Source: Purpureocillium takamizusanense (Eukaryota > Ascomycota > Sordariomycetes > Hypocreales > Ophiocordycipitaceae). Taken from it: a stretch of 64,000 nt of DNA. Positions 12,096 to 23,257 of this stretch are shown here, piece by piece. The notes beneath the pieces are model-generated. The model saw only the letters and a program-made list of their open reading frames with translations. It did not search any database and was not told where the DNA came from. The position numbers and the translations under genes were made by a program. Positions within the stretch are counted from its first letter, which is position 1, and each line of letters starts with the position of its first letter. The DNA lies in contig NC_063070.1 in the NCBI RefSeq assembly GCF_022605165.1, forward strand, positions 2,790,001 through 2,854,000, in the 5' to 3' direction.

Positions 12096-13332
12096 ATGGC
12101 GGACAACAGCAACGGCGAAAAGGTCAACACCAACATTGTCACCCTCACCCGCTTCCTCAATGAGGAGCAGGTCAAGCACAAGGAGGCCAGCGGTGACTTT
12201 ACGTACGTCTTTCCCTCTCGCTCTCTTTATCCCCTCGGCCCTCAATCGGCGGCTCTCTCTCTCTCTTCCTCTGTGCCCTTTCTCCCTCCCGCGCAGCAGG
12301 ACGCAGTCGGCTAACCTCCTCCCCCCTGAATATAGCCTACTGTGCCATGCCCTCCAGTTCTCCTTCAAGTCCATCGCCTACTACATCCGGCGCGCGACGC
12401 TCGTCAACCTGACGGGCCTGGCCGGCTCCTCCAACAGCACGGGCGACGACCAGAAGAAGCTCGACGTCATCTCCAACGACCTCTTCATCGAGGCCATGCG
12501 CTCGTCGGGCAAGTGCGCGCTGCTCGTCTCCGAGGAGGAGGACGACATCATCTACTTCCGCAACGCGGCCGGCGCGCGCTACGCCGTCGCCTGCGACCCC
12601 ATCGACGGCTCCTCCAACCTCGACGCCGGCGTCTCCGTCGGCACCATCTTCGCCGTCCACAAGCTGCCCGAGGGCTCCGCCGGCGTCAAAGAGGACATCC
12701 TCAAGCCGGGGACCGAGCTCGTCGCCGCCGGCTTCACCATGTACGGCGCCTCGTCCCAGCTCGTCCTCACCATGAAGGACAGCTCCGTCAACGGCTTCAC
12801 CCTCGACAACGGCATCGGCGAGTTCATCCTCACCCACCCCAACATGCGCATCCCCCGCGCCCGCGCCATCTACTCGGTCAACGAGGGCAACTCGCTCTAC
12901 TGGCAGAAGCCCACCGTCGACTACTTCAACTCCCTCAAGACGGCCCAGCCCGACGGCAAGCCCTACAGCTCCCGCTACATCGGCAGCATGGTCGCCGACG
13001 CCTACCGCACCCTGCTCTACGGCGGCATCTTTGCCTACCCGGCCGACAAGAAGAGCCCCAAGGGCAAGCTGCGCATCCTGTACGAGTGCGCGCCCATGGC
13101 CCTGGTCTTTGAGAATGGTGAACCCCCCCCCCCCCCCCCATTGATCGCGGCCCCCGCCGCTACGCACGCACGCACATGTAACTGACTCGAAAAAAATCCA
13201 GCCGGCGGCCAGGCCCTCGACAGCAACATGAAGCGCATGCTCGAGGTCGCCCCCGAGCACATCCACGACCGCTCCGGCATCTACATGGGCAGCTGGGACG
13301 AGGTGGAAAAAGTCAAGCAGTTCCACCAGTAG
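12096..13332 (+). CDS. FBP1: Fructose-1,6-bisphosphatase
   Basis: Three exons: 12096..12202, 12336..13117, 13202..13332; 339 aa, close to the usual 330-350. The enzyme hydrolyses fructose-1,6-bisphosphate to fructose-6-phosphate in gluconeogenesis, in the cytosol. The metal and substrate signature DPIDGSSNLDAGVSVG is intact, as are the C-terminal active-site strand GKLRILYECAPMALVFE and the E-E-E-D-D metal region (SEEEDDIIYF). Intron 1 (133 bp) has a ggctaac branch site. Intron 2 (84 bp) carries a 17-base C run at 13123-13139, five bases into the intron. Exon 3 encodes AGGQALDSNMKRMLEV and ends at TAG. Codon use is strongly GC3-biased, typical of a highly expressed gene, and leaves a long antisense open frame with no meaning. 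Confidence 0.97.
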
Positions 13333-13770
13333 GTTAGGTTAGGGCTCTCAAGGACAGTTAGTGGTGGCCAATGCGGACAAGGCCAGCAGCATGTGATTGC
13401 ATGGGATGGAATGGGGCGGTGGGCGCGCGTCACGGGTCACGGCGTATTCGAGTTGTCAAGTGAGTGCCATTGCATATAGTCTGGAAGCGGCGTGTAATCA
13501 GTTCAGTCACCATGTTCCCCCAAGGAAGACAAAAAAATCACCCAACGACGATGACGACGGGGCTACTGTAATTCGTTGGACAAGGCAGAATATATCAACC
13601 CAAAAAAAAATTGGATACATGCTTCTGACATCCCGACTCCATCACCAATTACCAACATCTCCCATTCTCTCTCTGTATACCCCCCCCTCTCTCTCTTTTA
13701 TTCACTTCATGCATCTCTCTCTCTCTCTCCTCCTCCAACAAAAACAACAACAACAACAACAGCCCTCCCT
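13333..13770. other. Convergent 3' region between FBP1 and the DUF1295 gene
   Basis: Contains both 3' UTRs with CT-rich microsatellites (about 13681-13735) and (CAA)n at about 13738-13761. No gene was supported. Confidence 0.6.
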
Positions 13771-15234
13771 CTACCACAACTTGGGCACCAGACGCGGCAC
13801 GTCCCGCTTCCACGCCCGGTAGTCCGCGCGGTGCCCGTACCGCTCGTCGTACTTGCCCTCGCTCATCGGGATGCCGGACACGCGCGTCAGCAGAAACGCC
13901 GAAAAGGCCGGCGCGACGAAGCACGCCGCCGACGTGGCCAGGACGCCCGCCGCGCCGCCGCCGACGCTTCGCAGGCCGAGGGCCGCCTGCGCGGGGGCCG
14001 TGGCGAGCGCGCCGGCGCAAAACGTCGCCAGGCCCGTCCACAGCGTGATTTCGCCAAAGTAGTGCGGGAAGCGGCTGCGGCGGGTGGAACGGGGTCAGAG
14101 TTAGTTAGCCTTTTGTAAATCCATACAAAGACGCGCGCGCGCATGGCCGTTTTATCATCAAACCCCTGTCTCTCTCTCCCGCAAGGGGGATGGAAGGAAG
14201 AGGGTAGCTAGCGAAAACCGTAGCCCGCAATGCGACCAAGACGAGACAAGAGTGAGGGCGACGGGGAGGGGGGAGAAAGGAAACGCACCTCTTCGAAAAC
14301 AGCCCCCGCGTCATAAACGCCTCATCGTGCACCTTGTCGCGCTTCTCCCGCACCCACCTACTCTTCTGCGCGTCCGCCACGGCCTCGAAGCCGAAGCCCA
14401 GGGCCCACACCGCGAGGCCCAGCACGTCGGTCACCAAGGCGCGAGAAGAAGAAGAAGCGGACGCGGCGGCGGAGGCCAACGTCGCGCCGCCGGGGACGAC
14501 GGCGTTGAGGGCAATGACGGGGGCCAGCATGAGCGTCACCCAGGCCGCCTGCGCGCCAAACGCCGCCGCAAAGGCCGCGGGGCGGTCGCGGATGTTGTCG
14601 AAGCGCGAGTCTTTGCCCCCGGAGGAGAGGATGCGCTTGAAGAGGTAGGAGCCGACTGTTTTTGCATGGAAAACCCGGGTTGTCAGTCTTTGGCAACGTC
14701 ACGTAGGATTTTTCTGTTTATACAAGATATTTGGATTCGGCTTCTTGTCGCCAATGTCAAGGCACGAAGCGGTACAGGGAAAATGGGGGAGGGAGTAGGG
14801 GAGCATAGCATTGAAGCAAAGACGAGGCCGGTAGAGAGGGGAGAGTAAGACCACCGGGACAGAGAGAGAAAGGGACGCCGGCACTCACGTCGAATAGTCC
14901 ACATCATCGCCAACCCCGTCGCCACAACCTGCCTCCAATTCCACCGCGCCGCGCCCGCCGCGCCCGGCCGGAAGGCGTCCAGCAAGCTCGGCAGCCCGGC
15001 CGCGGCGGCGCGCGCACGCAGCGCGGGTAGGTACAGGCTCAAGGCGCCGACGGCGAGGACGGTGACGGAGCCCGACAGGTCGTAGAAGCGCTCGGAGCGG
15101 GCGAGGATGGAGGGCGCGGCGGCGGCGGCCTGCACGGCGAGGGCGGCGGCGGCGCAGGGCACGAGGGCGCGCAGCAGCGGGGAGCGGAAGGTGAAGGCGC
15201 CCGTGGCGCGTAGGAAGGCGTTGAGGAACGGCAT
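13771..15234 (-). CDS. DUF1295 family membrane protein (steroid 5-alpha-reductase/ICMT-like fold)
   Basis: Three exons on the minus strand: 15234..14889, 14655..14289, 14074..13771; 338 aa. Splicing removes 233-bp and 214-bp introns with standard GTGAGT and GTGCGT donors. Several hydrophobic segments are visible (for example residues about 20-40, 55-75, 140-165 and 255-305). The second join recreates FSKSRFPHYFGEITLW, the SR(H/F)PNYFGE signature of DUF1295 near the cofactor site, followed by a C-terminal YRAWKRDVPRLVPKLW motif also typical of the family. Members are predicted NAD(P)H-linked reductases of ER or organelle membranes, but the substrate of the fungal group is not known to me. The next minus-strand gene lies upstream, with no sign of joint control. 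Confidence 0.85.
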
Positions 15235-15938
15235 GGTCGTTGCTCGGAGCGGGGAGAGGGAGAGGGAGAGGTTGAAGACGGGACGGCGGGATGGAGAGCG
15301 AGGGAGTGAGGGAGCTTGATGGTCTGAAGATGGTACAAAGTCGCCGCCGTCGTTGGAACGGGCCTGCGATGCGATGATGATTGCTTGATACAGTACAGTA
15401 TATATAGTTTACAGATTAATACCCAAGTACGAAGTAGCAAATAGATGGCAGATGAAACCTCGCCGGGCCGTTGACCACGCAGAGTGATAATATACGTGAG
15501 CGTCCACCGGCGGGCGGCCTGTCCTTGTCCGCCCGTGCGTGCGCCTGTCACGGCGTCATGCACGCTGTGATGTCGGCAGCGAGTCGTTGACGCCATCGCC
15601 GCTCTCGACAACGGGGGGTGGAAAGCGAGCCGGTGGGGCCGCGCCTCGGGGAGAGTGAGCACTGAGCATTGAGAACTCCCCCCCACCCGCTCCACCCACG
15701 CGGGCACGCGTCGGGCCGCCAAGCGTTCCCGGCAGTGACTGAGCACAGAGAGCACCCACCCACCACAAGACAGCACCGTCGTTGATGCCACACACAAAGT
15801 AGGAGATGGATACGGTTCTATCAATCGTGTGCGCGCCCCGTCGCGTAGTATAGTATACAGTACAGTGTGCTCGCTCGATAAAAGGAAAAATTCGGCAAAA
15901 GAGAATGCTGCGCGATGCAGTTCAGGCGGACCGCCCGC
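15235..15938. other. Intergenic region between the DUF1295 and CIA30-domain genes
   Basis: Both genes are on the minus strand, so this holds the promoter of the DUF1295 gene and the 3' UTR of the CIA30 gene. A TACGAAGTA motif occurs at 15428-15436. AT-richer patches with TATA-like runs lie near 15393-15412 and 15846-15858. No gene was supported. Confidence 0.55.
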
Positions 15939-16969
15939 TCAGGCCAGCCCACACAGCAGCTTCCGCCACCATGGGCGCTTCTGCACCGCCGGCCGCGTCG
16001 GGAACTCTTCCAGATCCGACTCGTTGCGCCGGAGCTCCTTCCTAGTGTTGCCCCGCTGCAGTTCCTTCTTGGGCTTCTCCTCCTCCTCCTCGTGGTCCGC
16101 AACGACCGTCGTGGCCGTCGATGCCGGGAGCTGCTTGAAGGCGACGATGCCGTGCAGATGGAGCGAGAAGTCGCCCTCTTGCTTGCCGAAGAAGCTGAAT
16201 TCCATATCAGCGGGCTTTTCTTTTCTTTTTCACTTTGGACAAATAGAAGAAAGCATCAGGTCCGAGCGTCCAGGGCGTCACCCACCTTCGCATCATCAGC
16301 CCAACGCGCTTAATGTCCCCCAGATTCAGCGGCTCCGCGTCGTGCTTGGGCCTGCCCCTGTACGTGGGTTTGAAGTCGTCCCAGCGCAGCTTCACGTCGC
16401 CGGGCTTCTTGGCCACGAACTCGGCCTCCCAGCTCACGCCCGACTGCTCGCGGCCGTCGTCGCGCGGCGGGGGCAGGCTGTCCTTGAGCGTCAGGGCGTA
16501 GCGCTTGCCGTCGGCTTCGTCGGGCCCGGCAACGGCCACTATGATGCCCTCGTAGTCGCGCAGGTCCAGGGCCAGCTCGCCGATGCTGTGCTGCGAGGCG
16601 AAGCCGGCGCCGCCGAGGGCCGTCGTGTCGAGGTGCCCGTGGAAGCGCGCGCGCTCGGGGTTGTCGACGGTGAGGTGCGACTGGCTGGCGCCGCCGCGGA
16701 CGCGGTCGTCCGACGTCTCCCACAGGGACGAGTCCCAGGGTCTGGAGGGGGGCCGCCGCGCGCAGGAGGGCGGGCGTTTGTTAGCGTGGGGAGGGTGGTG
16801 GTTGGCCGTGTCGTGGAATGGACTGGGGGGAAAGGGAGGGGCGGGAAGCGGGTTTCAGGAGAAAGTGCACAATGCTTGGACCACGGAGGAGGGAGGGAAG
16901 GAGGGGAAGGGCGGATTGGGAAGAAACTCACTGGTCACCACCGTATAGGTACAAAACGTCGTCAATCAT
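15939..16969 (-). CDS. CIA30-domain protein (NDUFAF1-like)
   Basis: Three exons on the minus strand: 16969..16932, 16741..16286, 16194..15939; 249 aa. The joins give GGDQPWDSSLWETSDDRVRGG and GLMMRSFFGKQEGDFSLHL. The SDDRVRGGASQSHL opening, the WDDFKPTYRGRP stretch and the final DFSLHLHGIVAF strand mark the CIA30 (complex I intermediate-associated 30) fold. Neurospora CIA30 and human NDUFAF1 assist assembly of the complex I membrane arm. This protein starts MIDDVLYLYGG and shows no basic mitochondrial presequence, so it may be the cytosolic CIA30-domain paralog common in fungi rather than the assembly factor. A highly charged E/K/R-rich tail follows the domain. Confidence 0.85.
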
Positions 16970-17054
16970 GGCTGCGGCAATGGCTGCAGGCCGTCGATGG
17001 GCACGCAATGGTCGTTGTCGTCGTCGTCAGGAAGGTAAATTGTCGTGTTGCCAT
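16962..17054 (-). promoter_or_regulatory. Upstream ORF overlapping the CIA30 gene start
   Basis: On the minus strand an ATG at 17054 opens a 30-codon frame (MATRQFTFL...) that ends with TGA at 16962, overlapping the main ATG (16969-16967) in another frame. If the transcript starts upstream of 17054, this would lower initiation at the main start. No transcript boundary is visible, so its use is uncertain. Confidence 0.3.
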
Positions 17055-17679
17055 GGAGCGTTGACCACTAGATAATGACATAAAGTGGAGCCCGAGCTCC
17101 GGCAAGATCTCCCGGGCCGAGCTCGCGCTAAGCCCCATCGGGCGCGTGGCGGGTGCTCAGTGGCGCGCGTCGGTATCTGCATATCGCGTCCAGTTGCATT
17201 TTGAGCCTCACGATTCACAATACTTCGTATGCGTCGGCTTTGAGGGTCCAATCCCCGTGCCTGCCGTGGGCGATCGAGAGTCACCAGTGACTGAGATTCG
17301 TCGGTCCCGGCAGCCGCAAAGATGAGATGGATGGGATGCACCACCAGCGGGCCCATCGCCGACAGCCCGCAGATTCAACCACGTCGCAAGTGCTGCTCTC
17401 GCACGTACTACAAAATACGCCACCGACGACGGACACCGACGACGACGACGCCACCAGGCAAGGCAAACCAAGGCAAGCCGAAGCCTGTGCGTGCCGCCAC
17501 GGCGCTTCGTCGGCCCTGACTCAGTAATGCCGCATGAGCGACGCATGCATGCCCGGGGGCACGCGTCTGCCGAGCAGAGCCTCACGGCCACGGAAGGAAG
17601 CTCACTGCAGGTGGGCACGCACGCGCCCGCAAGAGAAAGGCGCTTCGTGCTCGTTGTTACTTGGCATCTTGCGAGCACC

Positions 17680-17703
17680 GAGCACCGAGCACCGAGCACC
17701 GCC
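17680..17703. repeat. (CGAGCAC)n minisatellite
   Basis: About four tandem copies of a 7-bp unit, CGAGCAC, in non-coding DNA. Confidence 0.8.
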
Positions 17704-18463
17704 AATGGTACCAAGTCAAGGTACCTTGGCTAGTCGCCAGTATCAGTAAGAATTGCGACGGGCACAGATTTCGGTGTCTCGCCCGCGTCGCACAGGCCGC
17801 AGCCGCCGCCGCCGCCGCCGCCGTCATCGTCGTCTTCTCGGTCGTCCATCCGCTCAGGCGGTACCCTAACGATCTTCGGGGTCCAATCCTACAGAGGAAT
17901 CCAAACGTATTCACGCCCCCCCGTCTTTCCGCTGCACACAGGCCCAACGACGCCACGCAGCAAAGGGTCTGGTCCCTTCAGCGAGCCGTGTGCGCAAACA
18001 TCTTTGCGCCCGCCTGCCGAAATGACCAAAGCAGCAGCCCGCTCGGGCCCAGCAGCATCGTCGAGGACGTTTTTGACGCGCCGAGTTGAGTCCATCCAAG
18101 GGGGGCAGTCACCTGGACACTCTTCGGTGTGCGTATGTGTGTGTGCCGGCTTCGACGTATCGCATTTACTGCTGACCTGGACGGACGGACGTCGATGAGA
18201 CGCGGCCGGTCTGCCTCAACCCAGTCCAGTCCAGTCGCGCGGCGGAAGGGCAAAACAACCCATCCCCCGCAACCAAAACAGGAAATGTTGTGCCTTTGAT
18301 GAGGCTCCGAGAGGCGGCTGCCCCCCCGGCCCAGCCAGCCTCCCGAGACCCCTTCACCTTGACGTTCCATCTCGTTCAAGTTCTCGGTGTGCTATGCGAG
18401 CTACAGTACGGTGCCAAGTATATTGTATGTGCACTGCACTAGGTAGGTTGCGACGATGACGAA

Positions 18464-18480
18464 GGGGGGGGGGGGGGGGG
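18464..18480. repeat. 17-base G homopolymer
   Basis: An uninterrupted run of G, prone to length error and to quadruplex formation. Confidence 0.85.
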
Positions 18481-19311
18481 CAAACGGCGCGCGGCCCTGG
18501 TGAACCTGCAGCTATGGGCACGCCTCCGCTCAACATAACAAGGTAGCAACAGGAGAGGAGGCCTTGGCGCCCCGGCTTGGCTTCAAAGGACAGAATCGAG
18601 TGCGAACTGAAGCGAGCGTCATGGGCTTCCATTGTTCCCCCCACTGCATCTTTGCGACTGCTGCAGTGCTGCTGCCTTGCTGGGTTCGCCAGCCCGGGCG
18701 ACGGACACCTCCAGGCCTGCCGGTGCGGGTCGCCGCTCCGATCTGCTCACTGAAGCTGAGGTCCATGCCTCCCGTCCCCGCCCCAACTACTCCGTACTAG
18801 GTAACTAATACCTAATAAGTTGACCCACTGCCCGAATTTGCTCCCCCTCCCCGCGGCGCCTCCCTCCTCCACCGTCCTCGCTAAAGGGCCCGCCCGCCCG
18901 CCACCCGCGCCGCCCGGCTCCGCTGAAGACGGGGCTGCTGCTCGACCTGGATCGGAGGGGGGCCCCGGAGGGTTTCCAGGGCTCGAAAGCCGGCGGGCTG
19001 CGACCTGGCATGCTGCCCTTTGCCTGGCGTCCTGGGCGTTGCACACTGCACCTGCTGCTGCATCCGATTCCCATGGACGCAACCACAAACTCCGCTCTTG
19101 TCGGGATTCCTTCTTCTTTTTGCCCTCCCTCCACCCTATTCTCGAACACGGACCCCCCCCCCCTAAGCGTCGTCCTATGCCCCCGGCATCCATGTTGGGC
19201 CTTGGCTGGGTCTTTGTTTCTTCATCGGCAGGCAGGTAAGTTAGGCCGGTCGGTGCATGCGCCCTGGCCCCTGGTCCAGCAGAAAAAAGAGGGTGGGTGT
19301 GTGTGGGAGAC

Positions 19312-19349
19312 GGGGGAGGGGAGGGGAGGGGAGGGGAGGGGAGGGGGGG
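19312..19349. repeat. (GGGGA)n G-quadruplex-prone tract
   Basis: Seven or so G4 blocks separated by single A residues, ending in a G7 run. The pattern fits stable intramolecular quadruplexes on the plus strand. Confidence 0.85.
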
Positions 19350-19541
19350 TTTCCCGGCCACAGACATGACACACGCCTCCCTCCCTCACCTCACCACGGA
19401 TTCAACGCCAGCTCCTCTCGCATCGTGCCAAAAAGTATACTCTTGCCCGCGCTTGCCGGTGCGTGTACACATACCTACCTACGGCTGCGAGACTGCAACC
19501 GTACCATTGAAGTTGGCACTGCAGGTACTTGGAGATGAGGT

Positions 19542-19563
19542 AGCAGCAGCAGCAGCAGCAGCA
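19542..19563. repeat. (AGC)n trinucleotide tract
   Basis: Seven tandem AGC units in non-coding DNA. Confidence 0.85.
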
Positions 19564-20040
19564 AGGTGCTGCACGGAGGCACAGACAGGAAGGACCAAGA
19601 CAGACTACGCCAGCCAGCTGGTCCGTCCGCCCTGCAACCTCGCTCGCAGTAGAGTGCAGTGCCTGGACTGCCTGAACTGCCTGCCGGCCGGCCTGCCTGG
19701 TGTCAGGCGATGCCCACTGGGAATGCCATTCCGGTTCTGCACTTTTTCCATCCATTCTTTCTGCAGCCCGCGCTCCATCCATCCATCTATATCCGCCCAT
19801 GCTTGGCTGGGCTTGGCTTCTATCCCATACCTTTTTCGTTTCGCGGACCTGCAACACCCTACTAACGTACTTGGCTCCTTGCCGTACTTTGGTACGCCTA
19901 TGTACGCCTAGGTAAGTACGTAGTTAAGTATGTAATAAGTACAGTATGTATGTGCCGTACCCTCCCCTCCATCGTACTTCGGCCTATCCGGCCTCCCCGA
20001 AAGTGCGTCCGCCTGCCGCCCGCCCGCTCCATCACCAACA

Positions 20041-20092
20041 AGGTCCAACACCAAACACCAAACACCAAACACCACCACCACCACCAACACTC
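20041..20092. repeat. (ACCAAAC)n / (CCA)n tandem tract
   Basis: Four imperfect 7-bp units followed by CCA trinucleotides. Confidence 0.75.
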
Positions 20093-21072
20093 CCCTGCGC
20101 CCCCCGGTCGAACTCGTGCTGCGCGGCGAGCACCCATTCGAAGCCGTTCTGGGACTCACACCACTCTGCCCACCATCTACCACGCGCGATGCCCTCCATC
20201 CGACCATTCTGAAGCATCCGCGCAGGACGATTCCCCTGCACAACCTGGAAGCCGCGGCATCAGAATGCCCTCCCCACCCCCCTCGTTCCGCCGCCGCCGC
20301 CATCTTCTACCACACCCCTCCTCCCTTCCCCTCTCCTCTCGTTTACAGATGCCCTTTTTTTTTTTTTAATAAACCTCCTTCGGGAGACCGCAACGTGCGG
20401 TTCAGGAGCCTCCCCAATCCCCCATACCCCATCTCTTACCCTCTTCGATCTTCGTTCTTCCTCAACGGCCTGATTACCGACAGTGACGTGTGTGAGAGAG
20501 TGGCATGTACTACAAGAAGCCAGGGCCCCGGCCATCATGGGAAGGCCACCACACTATCTCGTCTTCATTGTTCTTCCCAAACACTATTGCCCGTTCGCCC
20601 TCTGGTGCAACGCGACACACCTACACTACGCGCCCGCATGCACAACCTCACACTTGGTCCCTACCTACCTACCTACTTTAGAACCTACCTGCCTGCCTGC
20701 CTTACATCTCCGCTAGACACGCGCGCGTATGTACTGCACTGCAGCTGAAGTGCGTATCCTTCGTACACGCGAGGCGCAAAGCACCCCGGGGCGGGCGACA
20801 GCACCTCCCCGGCACGCCGTCGCGCCCGAGCGGATAGCCCGAGCCCGAGAAGGCGGCCGGTCCTGCGAGAGAGAAAGAGAGACAACACTACAGTCGTAAA
20901 AAAGGAAAAAGAAAAACTGACTGTAGATACGAAGAAGAACGCATTGCCGTATCGTATTGTAGATGTGGCCCCTCCGCGTGCGCCAGAGACGCCTTCATCT
21001 TGCCCATTAACTACTAAGTATAGTCCGGTTCGCAGTGTTAGAAGTACACCAAGTTGGTACGAAGTACGTAAC

Positions 21073-21166
21073 TCACACATATACATGCATACACACACTC
21101 ACTCACACACCCACATACTCACTCACACACCCACATACTCACACACTCACACACATACACGCACAC
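21073..21166. repeat. CA-rich minisatellite, 20-bp unit
   Basis: The 20-bp unit ACTCACTCACACACCCACAT occurs twice in tandem, flanked by partial copies and plain (AC)n. Confidence 0.75.
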
Positions 21167-21470
21167 CTCTCGGCCATCTTTTCAACACTATCATGGAATA
21201 CGTACGATACGCGCAGTTGCGCCTCACGGGCTTGGCTTGCCTGTGTAACCACAGCCCACTCTTCCCATAGCTACGTACATGCTTTGTACTACATACGTCA
21301 GGCGGGCGGGCTCTAGGTAGGTAGGTAGATTGTAGGTATGTAACTTGGTTCCCTTGACTGCAGGCCATCATCGGCTTCCCTCGTTTGTCCGAAAACGTCT
21401 GGCTCGCTCGTTCGCGAAACCCTCTGCGCACCCCCAGTCCCCTCCAGGGGGGGGGAGCACGAGAAAGGAT

Positions 21471-21513
21471 GGGGAGGAGGAGAGGAGGAGAGGAGGAGGA
21501 GGAGGAGGAGGGG
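21471..21513. repeat. (GGA)n purine tract
   Basis: GGA/GGAGA repeats, purine-only on the plus strand. Confidence 0.8.
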
Positions 21514-22013
21514 TGCAGGCAAGCCGACAAGACTCCCCCCCATCCATCATCACCCGCCCGCTCGGGTTACACAGCGGCAGAGACAAAAAAACTGCGATAC
21601 ATGAGGTAAACCAACAAGCATACTGTACGACAAATACCTTGCCTACCTTACCGACCTGCCCTGCTACCTTGGTACCTTGGTATGCTATCCTCCCCTCCAC
21701 CCTCCGCCTCATCTTTTCTCAAGACACACACACACAGCAGCAGCATTAGCAGCAGTTGTTGTAGTACGCCGGAGTGCCTCCCATCATCTCGACTCATCAT
21801 CACCATCATCACGATTGCCGCCAGGAAGGGGGCAAGGTGGATGGGGGGAGAGGGGGGTCCCTTTACTCTCCTCCTCTCCCTCCCCTCCCTTTCGCCTCCT
21901 CTAACGTAAGTCTATCCCGGAATTCCATGACACACAAAAGCCTGCTACGTACTACATATCGACGACGTTGTCTTGGATAACGATGGTGCTGGTGCTTGCT
22001 TGATAGTGCTCGC

Positions 22014-22060
22014 TGGTAGTAGTAACATAGTACTTTGCTGGTAGTAACTTAGTACTTTGC
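22014..22060. repeat. Two-copy tandem repeat, TGGTAGTA...TAGTACTTTGC
   Basis: Two adjacent units of about 25 and 22 bp (22014-22038, 22039-22060) share both ends and differ by a short internal deletion and one base. Confidence 0.7.
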
Positions 22061-23257
22061 CGGAGGGTTCATGAGGAGAGGACAAAGACAGCGGGAGAGA
22101 CGCGGGGAGGAGGTACGAAGTACATAATTTGACATAATGCACACAAGCCCAGCTCGCCCAGCAAGGTCGACGGCGCGCGCGCGTGCTCTTTGTCCTTGCG
22201 CCCTACTTTACAGTACCAACTTACTAAATTTAACCCTGCCACTGCTGTCCCGTCGGGCGCTGCGTCGCCCTTCTCAGATGGAAGCCAAGGTAGGAAAGGG
22301 GAGGGAGGGGGGGTTGGTTGAGAATACTAAGATGGAGGGGGGGAGCGGAGGGGAGGGGGGCAACCTCGACCCTGAGACAAACATCTGCGGGCTGGACGAG
22401 ACGAGCAGCTGCAAATGCTGCACCACCGCATCGGGGTCTGCCACCTGAGCTTGGCCCACCAGGCCGGCCGGCGGCAGCAGCAGCAGCTGAACCAGACAAG
22501 CAGGCGGGCGGGCGCCCAGGAAAAGCTAATGGGGTCATCATGTCTCTCTTCACGTTCGTGTCGCATCGCGCGCGTCCTAGCAGTTATACTGAAGCATCTT
22601 TGTTCCAAAAACCGGAGCACGCGGCGGTGCTTCTATCCTTTCATTTTGCAACGGATATCTACTCTTGTGGTGCTCAAGTCTCCCACGTATAACCAAGAAA
22701 GAAACAAACGTGCTAGTCAACGCCGACACTCCCCCAGTCCCGGCGGCCGCCGCCGAATCCACGGTCGCTCCCCTCCATCAAAAACGCCAGGCCGTGATAG
22801 CAATCTTCTCAAACAGGCATGCCTTGCGAGACTCATTTCGTCGTGGTACCGCGGCCCGGTTGCCGCGACCCGGGGAACCCGGCGCCCCTCAACGCAACAA
22901 ACAAGGACAAAATTTCCAAAATAAAACACTCCGTTCCTTGGGAGTCCCTTTACAGATGCCTCACGAGGCTGCTTGTCTGTCTCCGTACGCCGTGGCTGAG
23001 CCTCTTGAAAACACACCTGGTCTCAAGCGCAGTGCATCCCACCCCCATCATCAGGCTTGGGCTTGACCAACCACAATCAACACGCATCCGCCCGTCCAGA
23101 GGGGAAAGGGGATGTAATAGAAAGAAAATAGAGGTGGGGAGAGTATATGATGACGTGGGAAGTAGACGAGGTGTGGCCTCATCGACTAAAGCACTTCGTG
23201 TGGGTGTATGTATGTAGTATGTATGTGTGACTGGGTGGGTGAGTGTGTGAGGCGCGT

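Larger units (their letters stand above)
16970..23257. other. 6.3-kb gene-free, microsatellite-rich intergenic region
   Basis: No open frame here shows a domain, a splice-compatible partner or consistent coding character. The stretch is full of simple repeats, homopolymer G runs and TAGGTA/CCTACC-type short tandem motifs (for example 20661-20700 and 21313-21330). It would hold the CIA30 promoter at its left end and the 3' UTR of the bZIP gene at its right end. TACGRAGTA-type motifs occur at 17221, 18788, 21058 and 22114. A TGACTCA site occurs at about 17517. Confidence 0.6.

Noticed and set aside
12337..13326. 329-codon minus-strand frame opposite FBP1
   Set aside because: It mirrors strongly GC3-biased FBP1 codons; valine/glycine/aspartate-rich translation with no domain.
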